This document shows, piece by piece, positions 26,243-34,864 of a stretch of DNA of 40,620 nt. Every line of letters begins with the position of its first letter. The stretch's first letter is position 1. The notes under the pieces were generated by a model, which worked only from the letters and a program-made list of their open reading frames with translations, was not told the origin of the DNA and ran no database searches. Source of the DNA: Methanolinea sp. (GTDB taxonomy: Archaea > Halobacteriota > Methanomicrobia > Methanomicrobiales > Methanospirillaceae); assembly GCA_018263335.1 (NCBI GenBank), contig JADFCY010000016.1, forward strand, positions 1 to 40,620, given 5' to 3'. Made by a program: the position numbers and the translations under genes.

Positions 26243-26812
26243 CTACTGGAAAGATGAATGAAAATCAGTACGGTTCCCCATCTTCACCCACTCGATCCTC
26301 CGCCTGCACCGGAAGCAGAACTCCGGACCCTTCCGATCGGTGTCCGCGATCGAGTTTGAGAAGAACATCACGCAGCCGGGATGCTCGCAGTGGGGCAGAC
26401 CGAGGGCGTGCCCACACTCGTGGACCGCCTCGGTGAGGACCCGCCAGCGGTACACCCTCGGGTTTGGAGGCATCCCGTATGCTTCGGGCCGGAGACGGAA
26501 GGTGGAGATGAGGGCCCTCCCAGTGGCTGCAATGCCGAACACGAAGTTCAGGCCAGCTGTGTAGATATCTGCATCTGTAATGCCCAGGGAGAGGGTGTTT
26601 TTATCGTGAATGATGGGGGATAAATTCGCGAGAAGATCGTCTGCCAGGTACTGGTTCCGGTCGCGCCTGAAAGCATGGGAAAAGAGGGGCAGGGGGTGGG
26701 ACTCTGTCACGGGAAGGGAGAGGATCTTCGGGATATCTTCCTTGAGCCATTGGAGAATGATCGGATCCACACCCCCAATCGGGATGAGTGTGACCCCTGG
26801 GCATTCTGCCAT
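26243..26812 (-). CDS. amzA: archaemetzincin
   Basis: A 189-residue zinc metallopeptidase of the archaemetzincin family. The active site is VHECGHALGLPHCEHPGCVM, with three zinc-binding His, catalytic Glu, and the conserved Met of the metzincin turn. The extra structural zinc site is completed by Cys residues in HCEHPGC and the FCFRC pair near the C-terminus. The N-terminal part (VTLIPIGGVDPIILQWLKED) matches the usual start region. The ATG at 26812 is preferred; the same frame is open to 27010, but the extra 66 residues are low quality and unlike the family. Physiological substrate unknown. It is transcribed toward the broken agmatinase. Confidence 0.9.
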   Translation of the reverse strand: MAECPGVTLIPIGGVDPIILQWLKEDIPKILSLPVTESHPLPLFSHAFRRDRNQYLADDLLANLSPIIHDKNTLSLGITDADIYTAGLNFVFGIAATGRALISTFRLRPEAYGMPPNPRVYRWRVLTEAVHECGHALGLPHCEHPGCVMFFSNSIADTDRKGPEFCFRCRRRIEWVKMGNRTDFHSSFQ

Positions 26813-27082
26813 ATCTGGAATAACGCATGGATCAGGCTTATCCTTTCGGTGTGCATGCACACGGCCTGGCACGAGGATTCCATGACCAAAGGAAAAAGAG
26901 GAAATGACATAATCCGGGTCCCTAAAGAGATGCTCCCGGACGATCTCGCCGTCATTTTTAAGACAAACAGGGCTGGTACGAAAGAGTCTGCATCTCTTCT
27001 CCGCCCGCAATTAATGACCATATCATCCCTCAGCCAGGAATGAAGGTGAAATTCCGGGCTTTTTAAAAAAAAAGAGCGCGGC

Positions 27083-27880
27083 CTACCTCTTTCCCTGCGC
27101 TTTCAGCAGCGTGACCCCGATTCCCGGGTGATGGTATCTCTTTCGCCCCTCCGTCTTCTTGGCCTGGATCGCGTTCGTGGGGCAGAGTTGGATACAGGCC
27201 ATGCACTGTTCGCAGTGGTGAAGCCAGGCTGGGCGGCCGTTCTCGAGACGTATGTTCCCGACTGGGCAGACATCGACACACGTGTTGCAGGACGTGCAAC
27301 GGTCGTCTGCTGCAAATTTCCGGTCTGCGTCGTGTACCCCCCTGACGAAACGTGGATACATCAGGTGGTGAACAAGGGAAGCAAACGGCGACCATCCTGG
27401 CATCTGCCGGACGCCGCCTTTCACCTTCTCAGCGATCTCATCTACCCGGCGATCTGCCGCCTGGATAGTCCTCTCGATGCGCTCCTGCCCAAGGGAGTCA
27501 TACATGAGGATATAGTTTCCCGGCATCCTGACCGAGAATCCGGCGTCAAGGCCCCTCTTCCCTGATCCATTCACCAGGATCCCTTCGAGCTGGCGGATCG
27601 CCGCAGATCCTCCTGATCCCCCCATGGTGATAACCGAGAAGACGTATGTTGTCCTGGAGAGGTCGAGGCGGCTTGCGAATTCCGCGACGATCGCCGGGAG
27701 GCCGAAGAAGTAGAGGGGGGATACAATCCCCACCCGGGCTGCATCCGGGATGATCGGTGCGGCGTTCTTTGCCAGGGAGGCCAGGGGAACGAGTTCACAG
27801 TCGCCAATACGGCTGCAAAGTCCCTGTGCAACCGCGAGCGAGTTACCCGTGCCCGTGAAGTAGTAGATGAGGGTCTTCAT
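27083..27880 (-). CDS. EFR1-type flavodoxin/ferredoxin fusion
   Basis: A 265-residue soluble electron-transfer protein. Residues 1-150 are a flavodoxin-like domain: KTLIYYFTGTGNSLAVAQGL is the FMN phosphate loop, and VGIVSPLYFFGLPAIVAEFA and FSVITMGGSGGSA follow. Residues about 195-245 carry two ferredoxin motifs, CTSCNTCVDVCP and CEQCMACIQLCP, for two 4Fe-4S clusters. This is the EFR1 layout common in anaerobes, where it passes electrons between donors and redox enzymes. No enzyme partner lies next to it. Strand and spacing suggest a separate unit from the archaemetzincin downstream. Confidence 0.9.
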   Translation of the reverse strand: MKTLIYYFTGTGNSLAVAQGLCSRIGDCELVPLASLAKNAAPIIPDAARVGIVSPLYFFGLPAIVAEFASRLDLSRTTYVFSVITMGGSGGSAAIRQLEGILVNGSGKRGLDAGFSVRMPGNYILMYDSLGQERIERTIQAADRRVDEIAEKVKGGVRQMPGWSPFASLVHHLMYPRFVRGVHDADRKFAADDRCTSCNTCVDVCPVGNIRLENGRPAWLHHCEQCMACIQLCPTNAIQAKKTEGRKRYHHPGIGVTLLKAQGKR

Positions 27881-28233
27881 GCTCGTCCTGGGATGATCTG
27901 TGGGAGTACTTGGGGAAAAGGGTGACGCTTCTCTGGATCGATACAGATCCCGGAGAGGTAAAATACGCGTGGGTGCAGAACCATTGCTTCCAGCAACCTG
28001 GTTCTCTGACAGATGGAAATCACCCGGTTCTTCTCTTTAGAGATCAGGGCGGCCCCTATTGTGGATCCAAACCCGGTGGCGAGAACAGGCAAGGCGACCG
28101 ACTTTAATCCACTGGCCATGTGAGAGGAGATGACAATTTCTTCCTATACCTTTGGTGCGACTGAAGGATTCCGGCTTGAAAAGAACTCGGTATGCGGGAT
28201 TTGGGCCGGGAAAAAAAGGAAGGGACGGATCTC

Positions 28234-30741
28234 TCACGCTGGTGAGAAGTGGATCGCCTGGTCGTAGAGGATCTCGGTGCAGGTAGGCCCTATCCCTGTC
28301 CCCGGCTCGACATAGGTCCGGTACGCGATGCGGATAGGGACATCCGCCGGGATTCCAAGGCCGCCACAGCAATACGGGACCTCGGTACATCCCGCTTCGC
28401 CGTTGCAGTGCCGTGCAAACTTCCAGACATAGAACAGACCTGCATTGGGGTTCCCCGGGAGGTATGAGTTGGCGGAACCTGCGATATCTTCGTCAGTGAC
28501 AGCAACCACGCCGTTCAGTGCCTCGGTTCCGTAGACCGCAATGTTTGTGTAGACCACTTTTCCGGTTGCCCTGTAGTTGACACCGTACACAATGATGAAA
28601 TCGTCATCAGAGAGGATGTAATCACCGTTCCGCAGGTATAATGCGTCCCGGTTATCCCCAAGCGCGTCGGATTCCCGCTGGAGCGAATCATACCCTTCAA
28701 GGATCCAGATATACGACTCGTTCGCGGTTGAGATCATCCCGCTCCCGTATCTTGCGAGGATGGTATCCTTGAGCGCCTCCTGGGTCTGCAGGAGGTCAAG
28801 CTCACGGGTGTCGCCTGTTCCCCTCACGATGAGCCGCGGCACACTATAGGGCTGTTGAGCGTCACGGGTGTTCGGTGTAAGCCTGAAGACGTAGCCCGGA
28901 GTGCCATTCAGATACTCAGTCTCCCGTGTCTTGTTGGCAAAGAAGGCCAATCGGTGAATGAATGTGATGGTGTCCGAAGTGTTCGAGAGGCCCATCCGGA
29001 TAAGCCCTGACGGGATGATATCGGTATTGATCATTCCCGACTGGTACCCGGCCTTCAGGGCTGCCTTCCGTACCAGCTCGTTCGTGCCCACGTCACCGGT
29101 AGTGATGATCATCACGGGCTTCTCGTATGGCCCCGGTGTGAACTGGCCTGGAATAGTCCCGACATTGATGCGGTAATTGTTAATCGTATCACCCAGGCTT
29201 GCAAATATCCGCTGGAAATCATCCAGTTCGGTGAACCAGCGGGTCCCGACATAACTCCGGTAGCTAAAGTATTTCACCTCGGGAGGGGTGGATCCTACGA
29301 AGACAATTGCCTCGTTTGGCTCCATGAAGTAATCCAGCCAGAGGCCTTTATTATCCGGCCTGATGGGTGCATCTGAGACTCTTCCCCCCTGTGCAAGACC
29401 GGGATAACCCGGAAGCTTGTAGACGAGGTAAGGGGTGCTCGGGTTATTGCCATAGCAGCTCGGGATGACACCGGCATCGTACATGGCGAGCACATCGAAA
29501 GCCTCGAACTTCCCCTGCTGGACAGTGAAGCCCTGCTCCTGGAGTGCAACGATGAAGGCGTCGATCTTGTCGGATCCATCAGTCTTTTTGGACAGCGCAA
29601 CAAAGAGGAGCTGCTCCTTTCCTGCGGTCACGGTCACCGTGCGGTTAGCGGTCTCGTATCCTTTCTTTGAGAGAGAGACTGCATACGACCCCGGTTCAAG
29701 ATCATTTACGACGAGAGGGGCGGACCCTATCGCGGTCCCGTTTAAGTGAACCTCTGCACCGGACGGCGTGGTCTGGACCCGCAGGCTCCCATAGGTCGCC
29801 GTGAGGGTCGCGGTCACCGTGGTCGGTCTTCCGGCAGAAATAGTCACGTCTCTCTCGTATGGCGTATACCCTTCCTTTTCAAGGAGAAGGGCATGCACCC
29901 CTGGCTCGATGCCGGAGATCGTCTTCGGGGTCGTTCCTTTTGCCACCCCGTCAAGGAGAATGGTTGCCCCGGAAGGGATTGAGGATACGCTCAGAAACCC
30001 GGTGGATACAGGGGTCCTCGTCGGGCAGGGTCCTGGTGCTCCCTGGTTGATGCGTGCGATGAAGACAGAGATTGGCTGGATACCTGACATCCCGGGCAGA
30101 GTATCGGGGCAGAGGTTTGCCGATGCCTGCCCTGAGACGAACGTGAGGGTAACGCCTGAACCGTCTTCAGGGTCCGTGCAGATGACCTCCTCCCCGGGGA
30201 GAAGCGTGACTGACATCATCTCAATGCCGTCGCGGGAGATGGTGACGTGTGCGGCACGTGCCTGGCAGACCGTGCCAGAGCAGTCTCCACAGTCAGGTTC
30301 CGTCTCTGTCTCCAGGCTGTACCTGGATGCCAGGGGGGCACGAAGAATGCCCAGGTCTCCGAAGAGATGGGTCGCGTGGAGGGGCTCGGACGAGTACGAG
30401 GGCGTCAAAACCCCGATGCCAGCCCATCGTTCGCCCTGCGAGCCGATGCTCCCTGCTTCAACAGACGATCCGATCCTGAGATGGTCAAAGACCTCAGGCG
30501 TGGGTGCGGTGCCGGTGAGTATCTGGGGGCTGATCGATCTCCAGCTGCATATCGCGGTGCCATCGACAAACTCGCAGCCCCACCTGTGTGTCACGAGGAT
30601 AGTGACAGTGTTGTCTGAACGCGACAGGTCAGTCACGGCGCCCCTGAAACAGTACGAGGGGAGGATGGCCCCCACAGGGAGAGCGCAGGCGCAGAGGGAC
30701 AGTACAAGGGATATGATGATGAGGACACGGTACGGATTCAT
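28234..30741 (-). CDS. secreted PEGA-domain protein with large unknown C-terminus
   Basis: An 835-residue exported protein. A signal peptide covers residues 4-25 (VLIIISLVLSLCACALPVGA). Residues 28-235 are a Cys-containing beta-rich domain (SYCFRGAVTDLSRSDNTVTI, CGDCSGTVC). Residues about 247-313 and 315-383 are two PEGA repeats (LSVSSIPSGATILLDGV; LRVQTTPSGAEVHLNG) of about 68 residues each, which usually sit on cell surfaces. Residues 390-835 form one long unassigned domain with PEVKYFSYRSYVGTR, DDDFIIVYGVNY and a Cys cluster near the end (ARHCNGEAGCTEVPYCCGG). Length, composition and lack of frameshift indicate an intact gene. The non-coding stretch 30742-31105 beyond it is AT-rich with no accepted ORF. 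Confidence 0.8.
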   Translation of the reverse strand: MNPYRVLIIISLVLSLCACALPVGAILPSYCFRGAVTDLSRSDNTVTILVTHRWGCEFVDGTAICSWRSISPQILTGTAPTPEVFDHLRIGSSVEAGSIGSQGERWAGIGVLTPSYSSEPLHATHLFGDLGILRAPLASRYSLETETEPDCGDCSGTVCQARAAHVTISRDGIEMMSVTLLPGEEVICTDPEDGSGVTLTFVSGQASANLCPDTLPGMSGIQPISVFIARINQGAPGPCPTRTPVSTGFLSVSSIPSGATILLDGVAKGTTPKTISGIEPGVHALLLEKEGYTPYERDVTISAGRPTTVTATLTATYGSLRVQTTPSGAEVHLNGTAIGSAPLVVNDLEPGSYAVSLSKKGYETANRTVTVTAGKEQLLFVALSKKTDGSDKIDAFIVALQEQGFTVQQGKFEAFDVLAMYDAGVIPSCYGNNPSTPYLVYKLPGYPGLAQGGRVSDAPIRPDNKGLWLDYFMEPNEAIVFVGSTPPEVKYFSYRSYVGTRWFTELDDFQRIFASLGDTINNYRINVGTIPGQFTPGPYEKPVMIITTGDVGTNELVRKAALKAGYQSGMINTDIIPSGLIRMGLSNTSDTITFIHRLAFFANKTRETEYLNGTPGYVFRLTPNTRDAQQPYSVPRLIVRGTGDTRELDLLQTQEALKDTILARYGSGMISTANESYIWILEGYDSLQRESDALGDNRDALYLRNGDYILSDDDFIIVYGVNYRATGKVVYTNIAVYGTEALNGVVAVTDEDIAGSANSYLPGNPNAGLFYVWKFARHCNGEAGCTEVPYCCGGLGIPADVPIRIAYRTYVEPGTGIGPTCTEILYDQAIHFSPA

Positions 30742-31105
30742 GGAATCATCTCCTCCGGAAAAACCCGGGTAGATTGTGCAATGATTCGCAGGAGAGTAAA
30801 TAGTTCTATGGAATTGCCTCAGGACACGCTACGACCTGATTGTAAGGAGAATGACGCCAGGGGAGGTGCAAAAACATAATGAGGAGAAGCGTTGAGGGCG
30901 AGTCACGGGAATAGAGAATAGCACAGTCCGGATCCCCCGGGTGTTCATTATCGTTTTTTCCCGGGGCGCCTTTATTTCAGGGCGAACTGGAAACAGGTGA
31001 GGAGATCGAACACATCGTCCTTTCCAAGGGCTGCGCGCCCCTCTTTTTCGCAGGATGTTCATGAGTGAAAGAAGGAGCGATCATCCGAATACACTGGAGA
31101 AAAAA

Positions 31106-31462
31106 TTATTCAAAAAGGATCCTCAACTTCCGTTCGATAAGTGGAGAGATCCGATACTGCCCCTGTTCAAATGTTCCACTTGATTCGTACTGGACTGCAC
31201 ATTCCAGATCATCGTCCGATATCGCCAGATGGGCGGGACTCATCGTTTCCGTGATGGATGGAGATCCCACCTTGCTCCTCGTCCGGCAGAGATCAATTGC
31301 GGTCCCGTGAAGTTCCAAAAAATAATACCAGTCCCCGATGGGTATCCAATTTTCCTGGGATTTTCGCTCGTCCATTCTCAGAAAGAGATCACCAGGCGCA
31401 TCCGGGGGGCCGGTATCGACCCGGAGCCAGTGCATCTTCCTCTCAATATTCTTCGTTGCCAT
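31106..31462 (-). CDS. hypothetical protein
   Basis: A 118-residue soluble protein. The N-terminal half has HWLRVDTGPPDAPGDLFLRM and GDWYYFLELHGTAIDLC, a strand-rich pattern; the second half is charged (AISDDDLECAVQYESSG) and ends in a basic helix. A GAGGTGA ribosome binding site touches the ATG at 31462, which supports this start. No family recognised. Confidence 0.6.
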   Translation of the reverse strand: MATKNIERKMHWLRVDTGPPDAPGDLFLRMDERKSQENWIPIGDWYYFLELHGTAIDLCRTRSKVGSPSITETMSPAHLAISDDDLECAVQYESSGTFEQGQYRISPLIERKLRILFE

Positions 31463-31580
31463 TCACCTCACCTCTCACTCTCCTCTCCAGGTTCGCACTC
31501 CGCTCATCGTCTGCTCGCGGTTCAGGAACAGGAAGGGAACCTCCAGTTTCAAGCTGGATGGAAGGAAATAGTTTTCCTAA

Positions 31581-31590
31581 TATATATAAT
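31581..31590 (-). promoter_or_regulatory. TATA-like element
   Basis: On the minus strand this reads ATTATATATA. It lies about 120 nt before the ATG at 31462, so if used for the 118-residue gene it implies a leader of about 90 nt. It lies between the GMC oxidoreductase gene and that gene. Confidence 0.35.
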
Positions 31591-31658
31591 TTTTGTGCTT
31601 ATTTTTGACGAGTTGAGAATCATTACGTTTCTGACACGAGGAAGATCCCAGAGTATGC

Positions 31659-32840
31659 TTACATCCGCTTCACTGCATACTTGGCAAGGGCGATGAGAGT
31701 GAGGATAGGGGGGGCGCCCGGTGTCGCGGGAAGGACTGAGGCGTCGCAGGCATAGAGGCCGGTGATCCGGGTCATGAGCCTGGCATCTACCGATACCCCG
31801 ATTCTCGCCGTGCCGCCGGGGTGAGAGCCCCGGAGAGGGAGGGTGACGAATGTCGAGGGATCTGCGCCAGCCTCCGCGAGGATCGCACCGGCGACCGAGG
31901 AACCTTCGGCGAGGCGCCGGGCATCGGTCCCGGTCACTCCTTTCTCGATCGTCTCGCCCACCGAGCCTGTGTCCTCGTCGGCAATCTTGACCATCATGCC
32001 GAGCACGTCCCCATCGCCCACGGCATGCCCTGCGCCTTGCAGGGCGGCCACGAGCTGCCGCGAATAATGTGTCAGGACAAGGCTGCTGTTCTGTGGCACA
32101 TAGGCGCCCATCGGGACATCCTGGTTGAACCGGATTCCCGGGCAGACGCCGCCGATGCTCGCGAAGGTGTCGCAGAAGAGCGGCGCGGTGGGGACCCCAA
32201 CGCTTCCGAGGAGCCGGGGGGTTTCCAGGGCTCCAGCGGCAACCACCACGAGGTCGTCATGATACTCCTGCGACCTGCACCGGACACCCGTAACCTGACC
32301 GCCCCTGGTAAGTATCCCGGTAACGGCCTTCTCAGTCAGCACCTTCGCACCGTGTCCGCGTGCTGCGTTGACGAACCGGGCCGCGTTCCACCGTGCCTGA
32401 ACAGGGCACCCGAAACTGCACCGCCCGTCCTGGCAGCACCTGCCGGGATCGATGAACTTGGGCATCTTCCTGACCAGGAGCCCGAGCCGGGAGGCGGCAT
32501 CCATCAGCCGGCGGGTCCCTTCCCCGATGAGGGTATCGGGCAGTTCCTGCACCCCGAGCTCCTGCTCCGCTTCGGTGAATTCCGAAGCAAGATCGATCCC
32601 GAATCCCCGCAGTTCGTTCTCCAGGCAGCGCATGGCATTGCCTGCAGAGACCATGGTCGTGCCGCCGAGGCAGCAGGTCCGCATCAGCTTCACCCCGGCA
32701 TCCACGTTCGCGTAGTGGCGGTAGGCATCCTCCTCAGAGATCTCCGGCCCCTTCTCGATCAGGAGGACCCGGTGGCCAGCCTCGGCAAGCTCCTTTGCCA
32801 CCGTTGCACCGCCAGCCCCGGAACCTACCACGATAGCCAT
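31659..32840 (-). CDS. GMC family oxidoreductase
   Basis: A 393-residue FAD-dependent oxidoreductase of the glucose-methanol-choline family, cholesterol-oxidase-like subgroup. The FAD site starts at once: IVVGSGAGGATVAKELAEAG, then RVLLIEKGPEI and LGGTTMVSAGNA. CCQDGRCSFGCPV is the conserved Cys segment of this subgroup. VVVAAGALETPRLL is the second nucleotide-contact strand, and GSHPGGTARIG near residue 345 is the C-terminal signature. ATG 32840 is chosen because the protein begins directly with the FAD loop; an in-frame start at 32891 would add 17 residues. Substrate (alcohol or sugar) is unknown. Archaeal members with this motif are usually soluble. Confidence 0.85.
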   Translation of the reverse strand: MAIVVGSGAGGATVAKELAEAGHRVLLIEKGPEISEEDAYRHYANVDAGVKLMRTCCLGGTTMVSAGNAMRCLENELRGFGIDLASEFTEAEQELGVQELPDTLIGEGTRRLMDAASRLGLLVRKMPKFIDPGRCCQDGRCSFGCPVQARWNAARFVNAARGHGAKVLTEKAVTGILTRGGQVTGVRCRSQEYHDDLVVVAAGALETPRLLGSVGVPTAPLFCDTFASIGGVCPGIRFNQDVPMGAYVPQNSSLVLTHYSRQLVAALQGAGHAVGDGDVLGMMVKIADEDTGSVGETIEKGVTGTDARRLAEGSSVAGAILAEAGADPSTFVTLPLRGSHPGGTARIGVSVDARLMTRITGLYACDASVLPATPGAPPILTLIALAKYAVKRM

Positions 32841-33085
32841 ACATGAAAGAGGGCGCCCGGGAGTGATAAGGTACTGGGAGGCCTGATGCATCCCCCCGGA
32901 ATGGAGCCGAGGCCACGGAACATATCGCGTATTTCATCCCGGGACTACGGGTGAACGTGAAGTCCGGGGAGATGAGGGGGTGGAAGGTGTTTCTTTCCAT
33001 ACCACAGGCAACGGGTGGAAAAAGTTCCCGCCGATCTCCCGGTGAACCCATTTCTGGTGCAACGGGATGCCATGAAAAGGAAACC

Positions 33086-33619
33086 TCACCTCAGGGCCTG
33101 CACGATATCCTCAGGAACGATACGATCAAAGAGGTCATGAATCGCGGCATGGGCATCGTCAAACCATACCACCACGCGGTCGCAGGAGGCAAACCTGTGC
33201 TGCCCCTCAGTCTGCACGGAAAAAACCAGGGTCCATCCCGGTCTTTTGGGGCTGTTGCGAAGTGAACGGATTGTTCCTGCAGTGCCGGGGATGGATGTGC
33301 ATGAAAACACGACCTTGTCCCGCACAGTATGGCAATTGTATTCCCCTGAAAGGATCTGTTCGATATCTTTCGCTTCAGGCAGGGTCACCCCGGGCAGGAC
33401 AGGGAAGAGGTCGGTATATATGAGCATGGCCCCGGTAATCCGGGAGATATCCTCCACACTGTCGACCATCTCCCTGATTCTCTCCCTAATCTGCGGCCAG
33501 CCCGGATATGGTCCGACGATTGCCAGGGAGAGAGATTCGGCATTATATCCGAGTACACAGCGACAGACGACCTCTTCGACCGGTGAGCGGGAAAAGGAAT
33601 GTGGAGGGGGATGGTTCAT
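33086..33619 (-). CDS. TIGR04255-like protein, short form
   Basis: A 177-residue protein. The beginning PVEEVVCRCVLGYN, a helix SVEDISRITGAMLIYTDLFP and the ending FDDAHAAIHDLFDRIVPEDI match the pattern of TIGR04255 proteins from memory. Those are usually about 250 residues, so a central portion may be absent. Function of the family is unknown; members are sporadic and often near mobile DNA. No frameshift is visible. The preceding gap 32841-33085 is mostly non-coding. Confidence 0.55.
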   Translation of the reverse strand: MNHPPPHSFSRSPVEEVVCRCVLGYNAESLSLAIVGPYPGWPQIRERIREMVDSVEDISRITGAMLIYTDLFPVLPGVTLPEAKDIEQILSGEYNCHTVRDKVVFSCTSIPGTAGTIRSLRNSPKRPGWTLVFSVQTEGQHRFASCDRVVVWFDDAHAAIHDLFDRIVPEDIVQALR

Positions 33620-33765
33620 CGACAGAAGAAGTATAGTGGGGATCGTTCATCTCTCTTTGGTACCAACATTCCGGCATCCTGGATGGGGGGAACAGGAAAC
33701 TAAGGAATCTTCCGCCGAATTGTAGCGGGAGTGCAACACTCGCGAAGGTATACCCTTTGAAGGTG

Positions 33766-34014
33766 CTATTTGTGTCCCTTCCCCATGGTATTCAGAAGCG
33801 ACTCCATCAATTCCACGTTCCGGGCGACATTTTTGTCGATATTGTCCAGGGTGATCACATATCCCCATAACATGATGATCATGCTGACGATGAGGAAGAA
33901 TTGGGAGGAGGCCAACATCGTCGTATCTGGTACAAACATGCCTATGACCCCGATCACGACACCAATAAAAAGGACCAGCAGTCCAATCAAGAAGAAGGTG
34001 CGAATTTTCGACAT
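33766..34014 (-). CDS. small two-span membrane protein
   Basis: An 82-residue protein with two hydrophobic helices (about 6-28 and 36-57) joined by a short polar turn (VPDTTMLASSQ), then a cytoplasmic-type amphipathic tail (DNIDKNVARNVELMESLL). It resembles small archaeal membrane proteins of unknown function. The start ATG 34014 lies about 30 nt after an AT-rich likely promoter (34034-34050). Confidence 0.6.
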   Translation of the reverse strand: MSKIRTFFLIGLLVLFIGVVIGVIGMFVPDTTMLASSQFFLIVSMIIMLWGYVITLDNIDKNVARNVELMESLLNTMGKGHK

Positions 34015-34378
34015 GCATGGATACTATTCTTAAAAGGATTATTAATCTTATGGGATAAAATCCAATATTCAAGGCTTTTTCAAACCGGCTCCCCGGAACC
34101 CGGCCGGCCCAGGACACTCGCATCCTCTTCGAAGAGGATCGTATCAGTCAATTCTGCTGTTTTTCGTCGTATCAGGACACACCCCGGGAGCCTAATAAAA
34201 GTCCTCACATTCCGGGAGGACCGTAGACCGCGGGCAGGAATTTTCATGACTGGGCCTCAAAGGACTGGGCCAATATCCGCGTCATGGTATCGTGATCCTT
34301 CGATGGATTCCCCTTCTCCCGTCTTTGGGGGATTGTGAGAATTCAGAACCACCCTTTCTTCCCATTGAAAAGAAGAAT

Positions 34379-34500
34379 GATGCGTCATGCAACAGGCCCG
34401 ACGCACGAGAAAGCCTCGGGCATTTTCTGAGGAGATCGCATCCGCGATTCTCATTTTATATGCGTGTCTCTTGACGAGAATCATCTGATTTTCTTATAAG
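34379..34500. repeat. dispersed repeat, copy 2
   Basis: The counterpart of 4991-5085. 34451-34498 aligns in direct orientation with 5034-5082 (shared TATGCGTGTCTC, GAC and AATCAT blocks). 34379-34412 aligns with 5022-4991 only as reverse complement. The second block has arms GCGTC (34382-34386) and GACGC about 15 nt apart, so it could form a hairpin. Small open frames over it (34257-34484 and the one at 4930-5133) share RHAYKM only because of the repeat. The rest of 34015-34596 holds no accepted gene. Confidence 0.55.
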
Positions 34501-34596
34501 GGCGCTTCCTCGGAACACATTCCGATAATGCCCCCATCATGATTTTAGAGTGCGAATCCCACAACCCTTTTTCATTCTTCCCCTCAACACTCAGGT

Positions 34597-34815
34597 ATGG
34601 CATCGATAGATGGGTATACCGATTATCAGCGCCGGGAATACTGCAAAGATGTGAAATGCCCCATCCAGCTGCTCCTGAACAGAGAGGTGGAGAAATCTCC
34701 AAAATATGAAGAGATCCGGGCGATCTGCGCATCCAACTGCCTGCACACGACACACGAGTTTCACCACTGGCTGATCGAGAGGGGGTATCTTGTCGTAAAG
34801 CCAAAGGAACGGTAA
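34597..34815 (+). CDS. small four-Cys protein
   Basis: A 72-residue protein with cysteines in YCKDVKCP and ICASNC, followed by HTTHEFHHWLIERGY with several His. The pattern CxxxxC ... CxxxC plus His fits a small metal-binding domain. It is probably conserved in methanogens by its regular codon use, but no named family was recognised. It lies 49 nt upstream of the LsrF-like aldolase on the same strand, so it could be in the same transcript. Confidence 0.6.
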   Translation: MASIDGYTDYQRREYCKDVKCPIQLLLNREVEKSPKYEEIRAICASNCLHTTHEFHHWLIERGYLVVKPKER

Positions 34816-34864
34816 TCCCAACTTTTTTCCGGTTGCGTATCATTACTTCTCCTGAAGTGTCCCC

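Noticed and set aside
27877-28119. 80-codon minus-strand frame with SVALPVLATGFG
   Set aside because: The short segment resembles a macro-domain strand, but the rest has no similarity, no ribosome binding site is visible and it overlaps the next gene start. At most a remnant.
29801-30772. 323-codon plus-strand frame
   Set aside because: Antisense of the PEGA-domain gene, without any recognisable motif.
31821-32846. 341-codon plus-strand frame
   Set aside because: Antisense of the GMC oxidoreductase, which has clear FAD and C-terminal motifs.
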